64,000 bases of DNA, from positions 124,001-188,000 of the forward strand of contig JAZOTN010000030.1 of assembly GCA_045657665.1 (NCBI GenBank), written 5' to 3'. The translations under genes were made by a program, and so were the position numbers. Below are positions 16,587 through 25,200 of the stretch, piece after piece. A model generated the notes under the pieces. That model was not told where the DNA came from, ran no database searches, and saw nothing but the letters and a program-made list of their open reading frames with translations. Numbering within the stretch: position 1 is the first letter of the stretch; each line of letters opens with the position of its first letter. Source of the stretch: RUG12461 sp045657665. GTDB taxonomy: Bacteria; Bacillota; Clostridia; Lachnospirales; Lachnospiraceae.

Positions 16587-19397
16587 TTGCCAAAAGAGAA
16601 TGAACTGACTCAGAATGAAGTCAATAAAGAACCCGTATCCATAACAAAGACCAGGACGGAGGAGCAGCAGCAGAATCTTTCCACCACCAGGAACATGCCC
16701 CTCCAGCAGAACCTGATGTCGGGAAACGGTGGAGAGGGTCCCATTTTAAACACTGCCGAAAGAGTGGAGATCGGACCTGCTTCCCGCGCAGCCCATGTAG
16801 AGGAACCGGCCCGGCCCGAGTATATCAGCTTTGACGAGGCCTACATCCGGGAAAACAGAAATGACAACGGCCGGATGAGAGCGGTGCGCTCTTCGCTGAA
16901 GATTTATATGGATCTGAAGCGGGATCTTCAGACGGTAGATCAGGAGAATAAACAACTGTATCTGGAGAAAATGATCAATGAGCTGCTGGAGCTCCGGAGA
17001 CTCTGTGATTCCTACAGCTTTTTCCGTTTTTCGCTCTTTGCCTCTGAAGCCAAAAAGAAGCAGGAGATCCGGCAGGTCCGCGAGCAGGCCGAGCAGGAAC
17101 TGGAACGGGTGCGGCAGGACTATTTCACTCATCTGGAGAACGAGTTTCAGACCAGGGCCTATGCCAATCCTTCTATCAAACAGCGGGAATCCAAAAAGAC
17201 CAAGCAGCCCCGGAAGATCGGGCTCGGAGCAAAGAAAAGCGGAAAGCAGAGGATCCTTTTGGATGAACTGAACAAACAGGTCACACTGGCGGATTATGCG
17301 GTTCATTCCGTGAAGTCTTACCTGAAGCAGAGGAGCTTCTTTGACCTTCGTCAGAACCGCCTGGATTTCACCGAGGAAGAAAAAGGACTTCTCCTGAAGA
17401 TCCAGGAATACGGCAGACTGGCCCCTGTGGAGAGAGAGCTTGGCCGTGCCAACGGTCTTTGGGCCTGTATTTATACGATTCCGAAGCTGAAGAGCCGCCA
17501 GAAAAAGGAGCAGCGGCTTTATCAGGAGATCCGGAGAGAGCTGACCCGGCTGACGGGGAAGGAGTCAGAGCTTACGGAGGGAAAAAAGGTCTTTTTCCGG
17601 TCCTATCTTGACCGGCTGGAAAACAATACAAAAGGAACCCTCACCCTGACGGACGAGCAGAAAAACCAGGTGCATGATGAGATCACGGGAGTACGGTATG
17701 CCCGAACTTCAAAGCAGATGGATGACGGCATTTATACAGGCGCCCCCCTGCCCCAGAAGATGGTTGACCACCGAGGGGAACCTCTCTTTTCCCATCCCCC
17801 AACCACCGCGGACGTGATCCAGTCGGAGATGGGAAACTGTTTTTTCCTGTGCGCCGTTGGGGAAATGGTATCCGAAAATCCCGAGACTGTTACGGATATG
17901 TTTCAGGAGGAAGGGGACAATGTCATCGTCCGTCTCTGGCATCATGATCCAAAGAATATCGATGCAGATCCGAAGCCGGTCTTCATTAAGATCGATAAGA
18001 TGGTGGATGACTATGCCAACAAGGGAGCACTGTGGGTCAGCCTTCTGTGTAAGGCGTTTTGCAGCTACAACAGGATCTATCCTCGGAACCTGCACATGGA
18101 AAGGATGAAGGATTTTGGCGATGCTCTGCAGATCGATCACCAGAGACGAAAGGTCATCAACTACGGGTATTTTACCCGGGGCGGAGTATCCTCAGATGTT
18201 TATCCCATTCTGACCGGGCGGAAAAAAGAGTCGACAATGGGCCTTAAGGGTACCGCTGTGGAAACAGGCGTCGCAAGTCATATGATGAAGCTGGCTTATC
18301 AGAAGGAACACAGGAAGGAAGACCGGACGAAAATGGAACAGGATCACACCGTCCTGGATCAGGAGGTGGCGGTCTTTTCCGTGGAAGGACACGGAGATGT
18401 GGTGTATATCAGGGAATTGTGCGGGGACCTTCTTCAGAGAAGAAAAAGCGGCAGACAGGCTCTGTTTGATGAGATCAAACAGTACAAAAAGGATTTTGCG
18501 GAGCTGAAGGAGAGGAAGAACAAGGCCAAAACGGAAACGGAGAAGAACCGGTGTATCTATGAATCGCAGGAACTGACGAGTGTGAAACTACAACTCGTCA
18601 GAAAGTATAATGCTTTCATGGGAGAGCCCGGAGTAAAAGTCCGCCCCGGATGGTCCAAAGATGATAACGTGTTTGATGAGGACAGTGAAACTGCCAAAGC
18701 AGCAGAGGCGGACAAAGTCTTCCTCGCTGTATTCAGCAAACTTTCCGAGGTGATCTCCTACGCCGGCGGAAGATATGCCGAGCACATCAGGCATTGGGAT
18801 GATCAGAAACAGTTTTTCCAGATGGTTGCCGGATATCTGAAACGGGGAGCCGTAACCCGGGGAGCTTTAAACGAACAGAAATTCCAACTGACCTGGTGCG
18901 CGGAGCAGCTGGGGATGGACGAGACAGAGCTTTTTGATAAACTCCTGGATTATGCTGTAAAAACAAATGAGATGGCAGCAGAGAAATATGATGAGTTGAA
19001 GAATGCTCCCGAAAGTGAGATATTTACCGGTGTATACAGTGAATACGCATTGTCTGTCTTTGACAGGATCAATGAGCTGAAGGGGCAGGGATTTCCGGTG
19101 TCGGCAGGGGGCAGGGTCGGTGTCGGGGAGACCACTGCAAACGGAGAGACCAAGGGAGCAGGGGTCGTCGGACAGCATGGCTATTCGGTGCTGGGCACCA
19201 CCGAGATCCTCTACGAGGGAAAGCCCATCAAGATGATACGCCTCCGGAATCCCTGGGGACATTATACTTCGAATTATGTCAAAGACACAAAAACAGGGAA
19301 GGTGGAAGCGGTTACCAATGAAGAGTCGGGAGGTGAGTTTCTGTGCGAGCTGACTCATTTCATCAAAACCTTTGACCAGATTTTTACGACCCGCTAG
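16587..19397 (+). CDS. Calpain-type (C2 family) cysteine protease with long N-terminus
   Basis: 936 residues from a TTG start at 16587, after AGGGGGAAG; no upstream in-frame ATG fits. Residues 1-60 are Gln/Asn-rich and probably disordered, and about 80-390 are helical. The calpain core follows: Cys418 in EMGNCFFLCAVGEM, the conserved WVSLLCKAF helix motif, His864 in GQHGYSVLG, and Asn888 in RLRNPWG. The His-Asn spacing of 24 equals that of classical calpains. The Cys-His distance is about 446 residues rather than about 157, so there is a helical insertion of nearly 290 residues inside the protease domain. No EF-hand or C2 domain is visible and there is no signal peptide. Calpains cut proteins at limited sites. 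Here it may process a neighbouring giant protein or act as an effector. Confidence 0.85.
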   Translation: MPKENELTQNEVNKEPVSITKTRTEEQQQNLSTTRNMPLQQNLMSGNGGEGPILNTAERVEIGPASRAAHVEEPARPEYISFDEAYIRENRNDNGRMRAVRSSLKIYMDLKRDLQTVDQENKQLYLEKMINELLELRRLCDSYSFFRFSLFASEAKKKQEIRQVREQAEQELERVRQDYFTHLENEFQTRAYANPSIKQRESKKTKQPRKIGLGAKKSGKQRILLDELNKQVTLADYAVHSVKSYLKQRSFFDLRQNRLDFTEEEKGLLLKIQEYGRLAPVERELGRANGLWACIYTIPKLKSRQKKEQRLYQEIRRELTRLTGKESELTEGKKVFFRSYLDRLENNTKGTLTLTDEQKNQVHDEITGVRYARTSKQMDDGIYTGAPLPQKMVDHRGEPLFSHPPTTADVIQSEMGNCFFLCAVGEMVSENPETVTDMFQEEGDNVIVRLWHHDPKNIDADPKPVFIKIDKMVDDYANKGALWVSLLCKAFCSYNRIYPRNLHMERMKDFGDALQIDHQRRKVINYGYFTRGGVSSDVYPILTGRKKESTMGLKGTAVETGVASHMMKLAYQKEHRKEDRTKMEQDHTVLDQEVAVFSVEGHGDVVYIRELCGDLLQRRKSGRQALFDEIKQYKKDFAELKERKNKAKTETEKNRCIYESQELTSVKLQLVRKYNAFMGEPGVKVRPGWSKDDNVFDEDSETAKAAEADKVFLAVFSKLSEVISYAGGRYAEHIRHWDDQKQFFQMVAGYLKRGAVTRGALNEQKFQLTWCAEQLGMDETELFDKLLDYAVKTNEMAAEKYDELKNAPESEIFTGVYSEYALSVFDRINELKGQGFPVSAGGRVGVGETTANGETKGAGVVGQHGYSVLGTTEILYEGKPIKMIRLRNPWGHYTSNYVKDTKTGKVEAVTNEESGGEFLCELTHFIKTFDQIFTTR

Positions 19398-19405
19398 AAT
19401 GATCA

Positions 19406-19570
19406 GGGAAGCTTTGCGGCTTTACGCGAAAAACCATCCCGATGAGTATGATAAGGAGATGCGAAGGAGGATCGCAGGCCCCGCGGAAGGAGAACGGGGG
19501 CAGCAAATATTCCCAGAAGCCCGATGATGTTTTGGATGGGGAGCTCTGCCCCCGGTTTGAGCAGGAGTAA
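19406..19570 (+). pseudogene. Chimeric remnant of a giant-protein gene joined to the small Cys gene
   Basis: Bases 19406-19503 match 12437-12534, inside the ADP-ribosyltransferase protein gene, at 93 of 98 positions. After a 4-base junction, bases 19508-19570 match 14695-14754, the last 20 codons of the 61-aa gene, with a few changes and a 3-base insertion before the stop. The first part reads in frame from ATG 19399; the second is in another frame, so no intact product results. The differences from both sources suggest it came from a further diverged copy of the module, not a fresh duplication. Its GAGCAGGAG tail may now serve as the ribosome site of the phosphatase gene at 19579. Confidence 0.9.
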
Positions 19571-19578
19571 ATGGAATC

Positions 19579-21774
19579 ATGGCAAACAAAGCTGAAAGAA
19601 AAAATCCTGGAAAGTGGACAAAAGGGGGACTCCGGAGCAAGGTGTTCATACTCTGCATGCTCCTTGTGATCACGGCGATCTGCGGGTTTGCGATCGTCGG
19701 TGTGATCCAGCTGCGTTCGCTCCAGTATATGGCAAGGAGTACCGGCGAGGCACAGGCGGATGCCATCCGCGAGCAATCCGAACAGTCCATGATGGAGATG
19801 ACGGAAGACAGCATGAAGAATATCGTGGTGCAGGCCGCTGATAATACCGACTGGGAGATGTGGCAGCTCCGGGATGAGGCAGTAGTGCTGGCGGCACAGG
19901 TTCAGGATGTCTTTGCACATCCGGAAAACTACGGACAAAAGAGCGTCTATCCACCGGATGCCAAAAATGCGGGTACCCTGACGCTTCAGCTGTTATTCTC
20001 CGAAACAGCCGATCCGACGGATGAGGATATGGTCATGGCGGAGAAGCTTGCGAACCTCGAACCGACCATGGCAGCGATGATGATGGAAAATGATTTCGAA
20101 ACCCAGGATCTTATCATTGCATTTCCCTGTGGGATGTCGCTTGATATGGATACGCTCTCGGACCGCAAATTCAATGATGACGGAAGCCTCCGCCCTTATA
20201 ACCCAAACGTGCGCCCCTGGTGGAAGGACGCGACGGAGACAGGAGACGTAGTCTTAACCCATGCGGTCCACAGTAATCTTCTGGATGTCAGCGAGATCGA
20301 GTTCGGCGTTCCGGTGTATGTGGATGATAGGCTCGTTGCCGTCGTGGAAAGCTCCGTGCGGACAGAGACCTTTCAGACCTTTGTCTCCGAGGTGAATTAT
20401 GGAGAAAGCAGCTTTTCCATCGTCGTCAGCGATGACGGGACGTTGGTCTATTCGCCGTTTGATGAGGGCGAACTGAAAATGGACCATATGCTTTCCACCC
20501 AGATCTACAATCAGGGGAATGAAGAACTGGATCGGATCATAGAAGAGGCCCTTACAGGAGAAGTCGGGTTTTCGGATATCAAGGTGGACGGAAAGGAATA
20601 CTGCGTCGCGTATGCCCCGATGATAACATCAAACTGGACACAGATGATGTTTGTGGACAGGGAGGAACTGAAAAGACCTACGGAGGAGCTTCTCGTTCAT
20701 CTGGATGAGACCACGCATGGAACGCTCGAAAAATACGAAAAAGGGTTCGCGCAGTCAGCGTTGTTGATCACGTTTGTAATGATGCTGCTGCTCGCGAACG
20801 CGATCCTCGTAGCACTTTTGTTTTCCGGGAAACTTACAAGTCCCATTAACCGCATGACAGAGGCTGTGCGGCAGATCTCCGGAGACAATTTCAACTTTGA
20901 AATGGATGACATCTACCGCACCGGGGATGAGATCGAGCTGCTGGCAGAGACATTCGGAGAACTCTCAGAGAGGACGAAACGTTATATCCGTGAGATCATG
21001 GAGATCACATCGGAGAAGGAGAGGATCGGAGCGGAGCTTTCCATCGCGACAAAGATCCAGGCAGATATGCTGCCGAAGGACTTCCCCATGTTCCCCGAAA
21101 GAAATGAGTTCGAAGTGTTTGCCACCATGACTCCTGCGAAGGAGGTAGCGGGTGATTTTTACGATATCTTCCTGATCGATGAGGATCATCTCTGCCTTGT
21201 GATAGCGGACGTATCAGGAAAAGGGATCCCGGCGGCGCTGTTTATGATGGTCGCAAAGAACATGCTGGAAAACCGTGCAATGCAGGGAGGCACCCCGGCG
21301 GAGATCTTTGCGGATGTCAATAAGCGTCTCGGCAGAAGAAATGAAGAGGGGATGTTTGTGACAGTATGGCTTGCCATCGTCACACTCTCGACCGGGCAAG
21401 TGATCGAGTCAAATGCCGGACATGAGAACCCCGTGATCAGAAGACACGGCGGTGAATATGAGTATCTGCAGACACCCCATGGTCTTGTCCTCGGTGTGAT
21501 GGCAAAGGCAAAGTACAAGGATTATTCCTATGAGCTTGCTCCTGGCGACAGTATTTTTGTATATACGGACGGGATTCCGGAGGCGGTGGATGCTAAGGGA
21601 GAACGCTATGGTACAGAGCGGCTTCTTGAGGTGCTGAATCATTGCATAGAAGATGATCCGGAAGAACTCATCGGACATATCCACAGCGGTGTTGATGACT
21701 TCGCGGGAGAAGTGGAGCAGTTTGACGACTTAACGATGCTGTCATTCAAGTACCATGGCAATAAGGATGTATAG
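19579..21774 (+). CDS. Sensor phosphatase: dCache-like domain, HAMP, SpoIIE/PP2C
   Basis: 731 residues. A membrane segment at about 22-45 is followed by an extracellular region to about 390 with double-Cache features (VRPWWKDA, then VPVYVDDRLVAVV, then YAPMITSNW). A second membrane segment lies at about 393-418, then HAMP (SPINRMTEAVRQISG, about 425-475), a coiled linker, and a SpoIIE/PP2C phosphatase domain at about 495-725. Metal-site motifs are intact: AGDFYD, ADVSGKG, YTDGIPEA and FDDLTML. The catalytic part is paralogous to that of the phosphatase at 3749. The architecture is that of a receptor that binds a small extracellular ligand and controls protein dephosphorylation in the cytoplasm. 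Being next to the effector-like genes suggests it controls their expression or activity, but no target is visible. Confidence 0.92.
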   Translation: MANKAERKNPGKWTKGGLRSKVFILCMLLVITAICGFAIVGVIQLRSLQYMARSTGEAQADAIREQSEQSMMEMTEDSMKNIVVQAADNTDWEMWQLRDEAVVLAAQVQDVFAHPENYGQKSVYPPDAKNAGTLTLQLLFSETADPTDEDMVMAEKLANLEPTMAAMMMENDFETQDLIIAFPCGMSLDMDTLSDRKFNDDGSLRPYNPNVRPWWKDATETGDVVLTHAVHSNLLDVSEIEFGVPVYVDDRLVAVVESSVRTETFQTFVSEVNYGESSFSIVVSDDGTLVYSPFDEGELKMDHMLSTQIYNQGNEELDRIIEEALTGEVGFSDIKVDGKEYCVAYAPMITSNWTQMMFVDREELKRPTEELLVHLDETTHGTLEKYEKGFAQSALLITFVMMLLLANAILVALLFSGKLTSPINRMTEAVRQISGDNFNFEMDDIYRTGDEIELLAETFGELSERTKRYIREIMEITSEKERIGAELSIATKIQADMLPKDFPMFPERNEFEVFATMTPAKEVAGDFYDIFLIDEDHLCLVIADVSGKGIPAALFMMVAKNMLENRAMQGGTPAEIFADVNKRLGRRNEEGMFVTVWLAIVTLSTGQVIESNAGHENPVIRRHGGEYEYLQTPHGLVLGVMAKAKYKDYSYELAPGDSIFVYTDGIPEAVDAKGERYGTERLLEVLNHCIEDDPEELIGHIHSGVDDFAGEVEQFDDLTMLSFKYHGNKDV

Positions 21775-21775
21775 G

Positions 21776-22591
21776 ATGAATTATCTATGGATCGATGAAA
21801 AAAACCGAAGTTCCTTTAAGAGCGTATTGCCAAAAGCGTATACGGAGGGGAAGGAAAACATCTGTGTCGGAGCCTACGATGACGACGGATTTGTATGCGG
21901 GGCGCTCTGCTACCGTTATGCTCATTATCAGTATGATGTGCTGTGGATTTATGTGGCGGAGGAGAAACGCCTTCAGGGCACGGGGAGAGGGCTCCTCGAC
22001 CTTTTGTTCCGGATCGTAGGGACCTCCGGAGAGATCTATCCCATCAGTGCCAGATTCGAGCCCTCGGCAGAGGAGAGTCTTTACGGTTTTTTTCTTTCGT
22101 ATAGCAAGATGGAGACGGCCTATTCCCATGACAGGTTCTACGTGGATCCCAGAGAGATCCGGGGGATAAAGCTCCCGGGGACAGGGACGAAGGAACCGCT
22201 CAGGCAGGATGATTTTTTCAAGCTTCCCATGGCTTCCCAGCGGAAGATCCTTGGTCAGCTTGAAGAGGAATGCGATTACATCGTGCCGGATTATGAGGAC
22301 TGGAAAAGGAACGCAGTGTCGGAACTTTGCCGCTGTATCCTGCTCAACGGATCCCTGATGGATCTTCTTTTTGTGCATAAGCGGTCAGACGGGAACCTGG
22401 AGCTGTCTTATCTCTACAGTAAATATCCGAAAGGCCTCGTGGAACTTCTGACAGCAGCGGCCTGGGATACGGAAAGTTACTATCCTAAAGCAAAGCTGGT
22501 GTTTGACGCAGTGAATGAGGAGTCAGCCTCCATGGCAGAGAAGCTCTTTCCGAAAGCGGTAAAGGTTCCGGTCTACGAAGCAGAGTGGTAA
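21776..22591 (+). CDS. Two-part GNAT-like acetyltransferase (271 aa)
   Basis: 271 residues from the ATG at 21776, which has AAGGA about 9 bases upstream; an ATG at 21755 overlaps the previous gene and has no ribosome site. Residues about 25-110 are a GNAT core: VLWIYVAEEKRLQGTGRGLL contains an RLQGTG acetyl-CoA loop, followed by a helix and a strand (ISARFEPS) and the LYGFFLSYSK segment. The C-terminal half (about 130-271) is a second, degenerate region. The size and layout match the proteins at 14764 and 15685. It is the last gene of the long co-directional cluster; the next gene begins a transporter operon after an 84-base gap. Confidence 0.7.
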   Translation: MNYLWIDEKNRSSFKSVLPKAYTEGKENICVGAYDDDGFVCGALCYRYAHYQYDVLWIYVAEEKRLQGTGRGLLDLLFRIVGTSGEIYPISARFEPSAEESLYGFFLSYSKMETAYSHDRFYVDPREIRGIKLPGTGTKEPLRQDDFFKLPMASQRKILGQLEEECDYIVPDYEDWKRNAVSELCRCILLNGSLMDLLFVHKRSDGNLELSYLYSKYPKGLVELLTAAAWDTESYYPKAKLVFDAVNEESASMAEKLFPKAVKVPVYEAEW

Positions 22592-22675
22592 AAATAACCC
22601 CCCCGGGGGCTTAAATTAGCGATCGACCGATGATAGAATGATACTCAACCAATTTTTAAACGGAGGAAGAGTATT

Positions 22676-24280
22676 ATGAAAAAAAGGTTGATCGCTATTT
22701 TTATGTCTGCGCTTCTGGTTGCGGGAGCGGCAGGATGCGGAGCGGCAGCGCAACCGACTGATGCATCTGCTCCTGCAGCGGAGACTGAGGCGGTGGAAAC
22801 GACATCATCCGAAGAAACGGCAGAGGAGCCGGCAGAAGAGTCGGCAGCAGAAAGCGGAGAAAAGATCCTGCGGGCAGCAGCATCCTTTGCCTATCCGAGT
22901 CTGGATGTACATAAGGAATACTATGGATGGTACACCTCGATCTACGGTATGTCAGAAGCGCTCTTTAAGATGGATGAGAATTCCGCGGTAGTTCCCTGTC
23001 TTGCCAAGGATGCAGTATCGGACGGCAATACCTGGACGATCACGTTAAATGATGGCGTGGCATTCTCCAACGGAAATCCGCTGACAGCAGACATGGTTGT
23101 GAGGAACTTGGAGAGAGTGGCGGAGGAGAATTCGAGATTCGAGTATCTTAAAGATTTTACCATGGAAGCGGTGGATGATAAGACGCTGACGATCACGACT
23201 CCCGAGATTTATCCGACGATGAAGAACGATCTCGCGACGCCGGAGCTAGGCATGATGGATCTGGATGCCACGACCGATTTTGACAATGTGCCGGTCTGTA
23301 CCGGGCCTTTCGTGATCGAGACTTTTGTTCCGGAGGGAGACGTTACGGTTGCAAAGAACGACAATTACTGGGACGGCGATGTGAAGCTCGACGGTGCGAT
23401 CTTCTATTATATGCAGGAGGATGACCCGAAGCTCCTTGCGATGCAGAGCGGAGAGATTGACTGCTACAACAGCGTATCGTCGGCAGCGCTTGAAGTCTAT
23501 AACGCAGAGCCGGATAAGTACACCGTGGTGTCGATCCCCGGCGCAAGACTGCAGTTCTATATTCTGAATGAGAACCGGCTGGATGATGCGGTAAGAGAGG
23601 CGATCAATCTCACCGTGGATAAGGACAAGATCGCTGAGTATCTTTCCGGAACCGTATCGCCTGCTGTCGGTCCGTTCGGCACGAATACCGCATATGGCAA
23701 GGTGACGGTGCCGCCGGTTGACACGGACAAAGCAAAAGAACTGCTGGAAGCGGACGGGTATACACTCGGCGCGGACGGTATTTATGAAAAGAACGGAGAG
23801 AAGCTCTCTATCGATATCGCGTATTATGCGGCAAGATCTCTCGATACGTTAGCGCTCCTTATCCAGGAACAGCTGAAGGCGATCGGCATCGACTCCGAGC
23901 TTTCCGTATACGAAGATCCGGATTCCACCTACATCGCGACCGGTGATTTTGATCTGGGGCTTTACTGCTCGATCGCAGATAAGTCCGGCGACCCGCTTTA
24001 CTTCATCGAGTCCACGCTTTCGGACGGAGGTTACTATGACTGCGGCGGATTTGACGATGACCATTGCCAGGAGCTGATCGATCAGCTGAAGTATGAGGTC
24101 GATACCGCAAAGAGAGCGGAGCTTGCGAACGAGATCGTGCAGATTGCAATCGATGACAATGCTTATGGCTATGTCGGACTTTTCAATAATACGACGGTGC
24201 TGAGAAAGGGCGTCAGCGGATTTGCCGAGGACATCCCCTTTGACTTCTACGGAGTAAGCGCGGAGACCGATATTCAGTGA
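22676..24280 (+). CDS. ABC transporter substrate-binding lipoprotein, family 5 (peptide/nickel type)
   Basis: 534 residues. The signal peptide ends in a lipobox with Cys at about residue 21 (VAGAAGC), followed by an Ala/Glu-rich linker to about residue 58. The rest has the SBP family 5 pattern: an N-terminal FKMDENSAVVPCLAKD segment, the DGVAFSNGNPLTADMVVRN signature and the NDNYWDGDVKLDGA segment. It captures its ligand outside the cell and delivers it to the permeases that follow. The stop overlaps the GTG start of the first permease. Family 5 covers peptides, nickel chelates and opine metallophores; the ligand cannot be read from sequence. The methyltransferase at the end of the operon makes a metal-chelate ligand plausible but not proven. 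Confidence 0.92.
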   Translation: MKKRLIAIFMSALLVAGAAGCGAAAQPTDASAPAAETEAVETTSSEETAEEPAEESAAESGEKILRAAASFAYPSLDVHKEYYGWYTSIYGMSEALFKMDENSAVVPCLAKDAVSDGNTWTITLNDGVAFSNGNPLTADMVVRNLERVAEENSRFEYLKDFTMEAVDDKTLTITTPEIYPTMKNDLATPELGMMDLDATTDFDNVPVCTGPFVIETFVPEGDVTVAKNDNYWDGDVKLDGAIFYYMQEDDPKLLAMQSGEIDCYNSVSSAALEVYNAEPDKYTVVSIPGARLQFYILNENRLDDAVREAINLTVDKDKIAEYLSGTVSPAVGPFGTNTAYGKVTVPPVDTDKAKELLEADGYTLGADGIYEKNGEKLSIDIAYYAARSLDTLALLIQEQLKAIGIDSELSVYEDPDSTYIATGDFDLGLYCSIADKSGDPLYFIESTLSDGGYYDCGGFDDDHCQELIDQLKYEVDTAKRAELANEIVQIAIDDNAYGYVGLFNNTTVLRKGVSGFAEDIPFDFYGVSAETDIQ

Positions 24281-25200
24281 TCAAAAAAGCAGCGGGAAAA
24301 ATTGCGACTCTCATCGTGATCCTCCTGATCCTCAGCTTCTTTGTTTTTTTGCTTCTCTATCTTGCCCCGGGAGATCCGGCGGAAAAGCGACTGACCTCGC
24401 AGGGCGTTGTTATTACCAAAGAAGTGCTTCAGGCGGAGCAGGAGAGACTGGGACTTTTAAAGCCATTCTTCGTTCGATACGGAGAATGGCTTTTGGGGGT
24501 TGTGAGAGGAGATTTCGGTCTTTCCTTTAAGGATGACAGGCCGGTTGCGGCAAAGCTTGTCGCGGGGCTGCAGAACACCTGTATCCTTGCATCTGCAAGC
24601 CTTGTATTTTCGCTGCTCGTTTCTTATCCGCTGGCACTCCTTTCCGCGTTTAAAAAAGACAAGATCGCAGATCATATCATCCGTGTGATCTCTTTCATCG
24701 GAAATTCGCTTCCGAACTTTCTGATCTCCGTACTTCTCATGTATTTTTTCTGTATCAGTTTAAACCTCTTTCCGGTCATTGCGGACGGCTCCTTTAAGGG
24801 GCTGCTCCTTCCGATGCTGTCGCTTTCGATTCCCATGATCGCACGATTTACAAGGCAGATGAGATCGGAGATGATCCTGCAGCTTTCCGAGGACTATGTC
24901 ACCGGGATGCGGCTGCGTGGGGTGAAGGAGATCTATATCGCGGTCAACATCATCCGGAATTCCCTGGGGCATGTCATCACCATTATCGGACTTCAGATCG
25001 GAACGCTGATGGCGGGCTCCGTTGTCATTGAAACGATCTTTCGATGGCCCGGCATCGGGAAGCTTGTGATGGATTCCATTACAAGCCGGGATTACCCGGT
25101 CATCATGGGCTTTGTGATCGTGATGGGTACCATTTATGTAGTGATCAACCAGCTGACAGACCTTTGTTATCATTTGCTGGATCCGAGAGTCAGGACATGA
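24277..25200 (+). CDS. ABC permease, DppB/NikB type
   Basis: 307 residues from a GTG that overlaps the stop of the binding-protein gene by 4 bases. Six membrane segments are visible. The family signature is clear: an N-terminal LAPGDPAE motif and, between segments, the cytoplasmic coupling region EDYVTGMRLRGVKEIYI, where the EAA loop contacts the ATPase. It pairs with the permease at 25197 to form the translocation channel. It also ends overlapping the next gene, consistent with tight translational coupling. DppB/NikB is the level of certainty; the substrate is not defined. Confidence 0.93.
   Translation: MIKKAAGKIATLIVILLILSFFVFLLLYLAPGDPAEKRLTSQGVVITKEVLQAEQERLGLLKPFFVRYGEWLLGVVRGDFGLSFKDDRPVAAKLVAGLQNTCILASASLVFSLLVSYPLALLSAFKKDKIADHIIRVISFIGNSLPNFLISVLLMYFFCISLNLFPVIADGSFKGLLLPMLSLSIPMIARFTRQMRSEMILQLSEDYVTGMRLRGVKEIYIAVNIIRNSLGHVITIIGLQIGTLMAGSVVIETIFRWPGIGKLVMDSITSRDYPVIMGFVIVMGTIYVVINQLTDLCYHLLDPRVRT

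Noticed and set aside
22599..22610. C/G-rich palindrome after the GNAT gene as a terminator
   Set aside because: The CCCCCGGGGG core has no loop and no T-run follows, so it cannot be supported as an intrinsic terminator.
25044..25196. N-terminal extension of the DppC/NikC-type permease
   Set aside because: This part overlaps the end of the first permease gene in another frame; the ATG at 25197 gives the normal family N-terminus.
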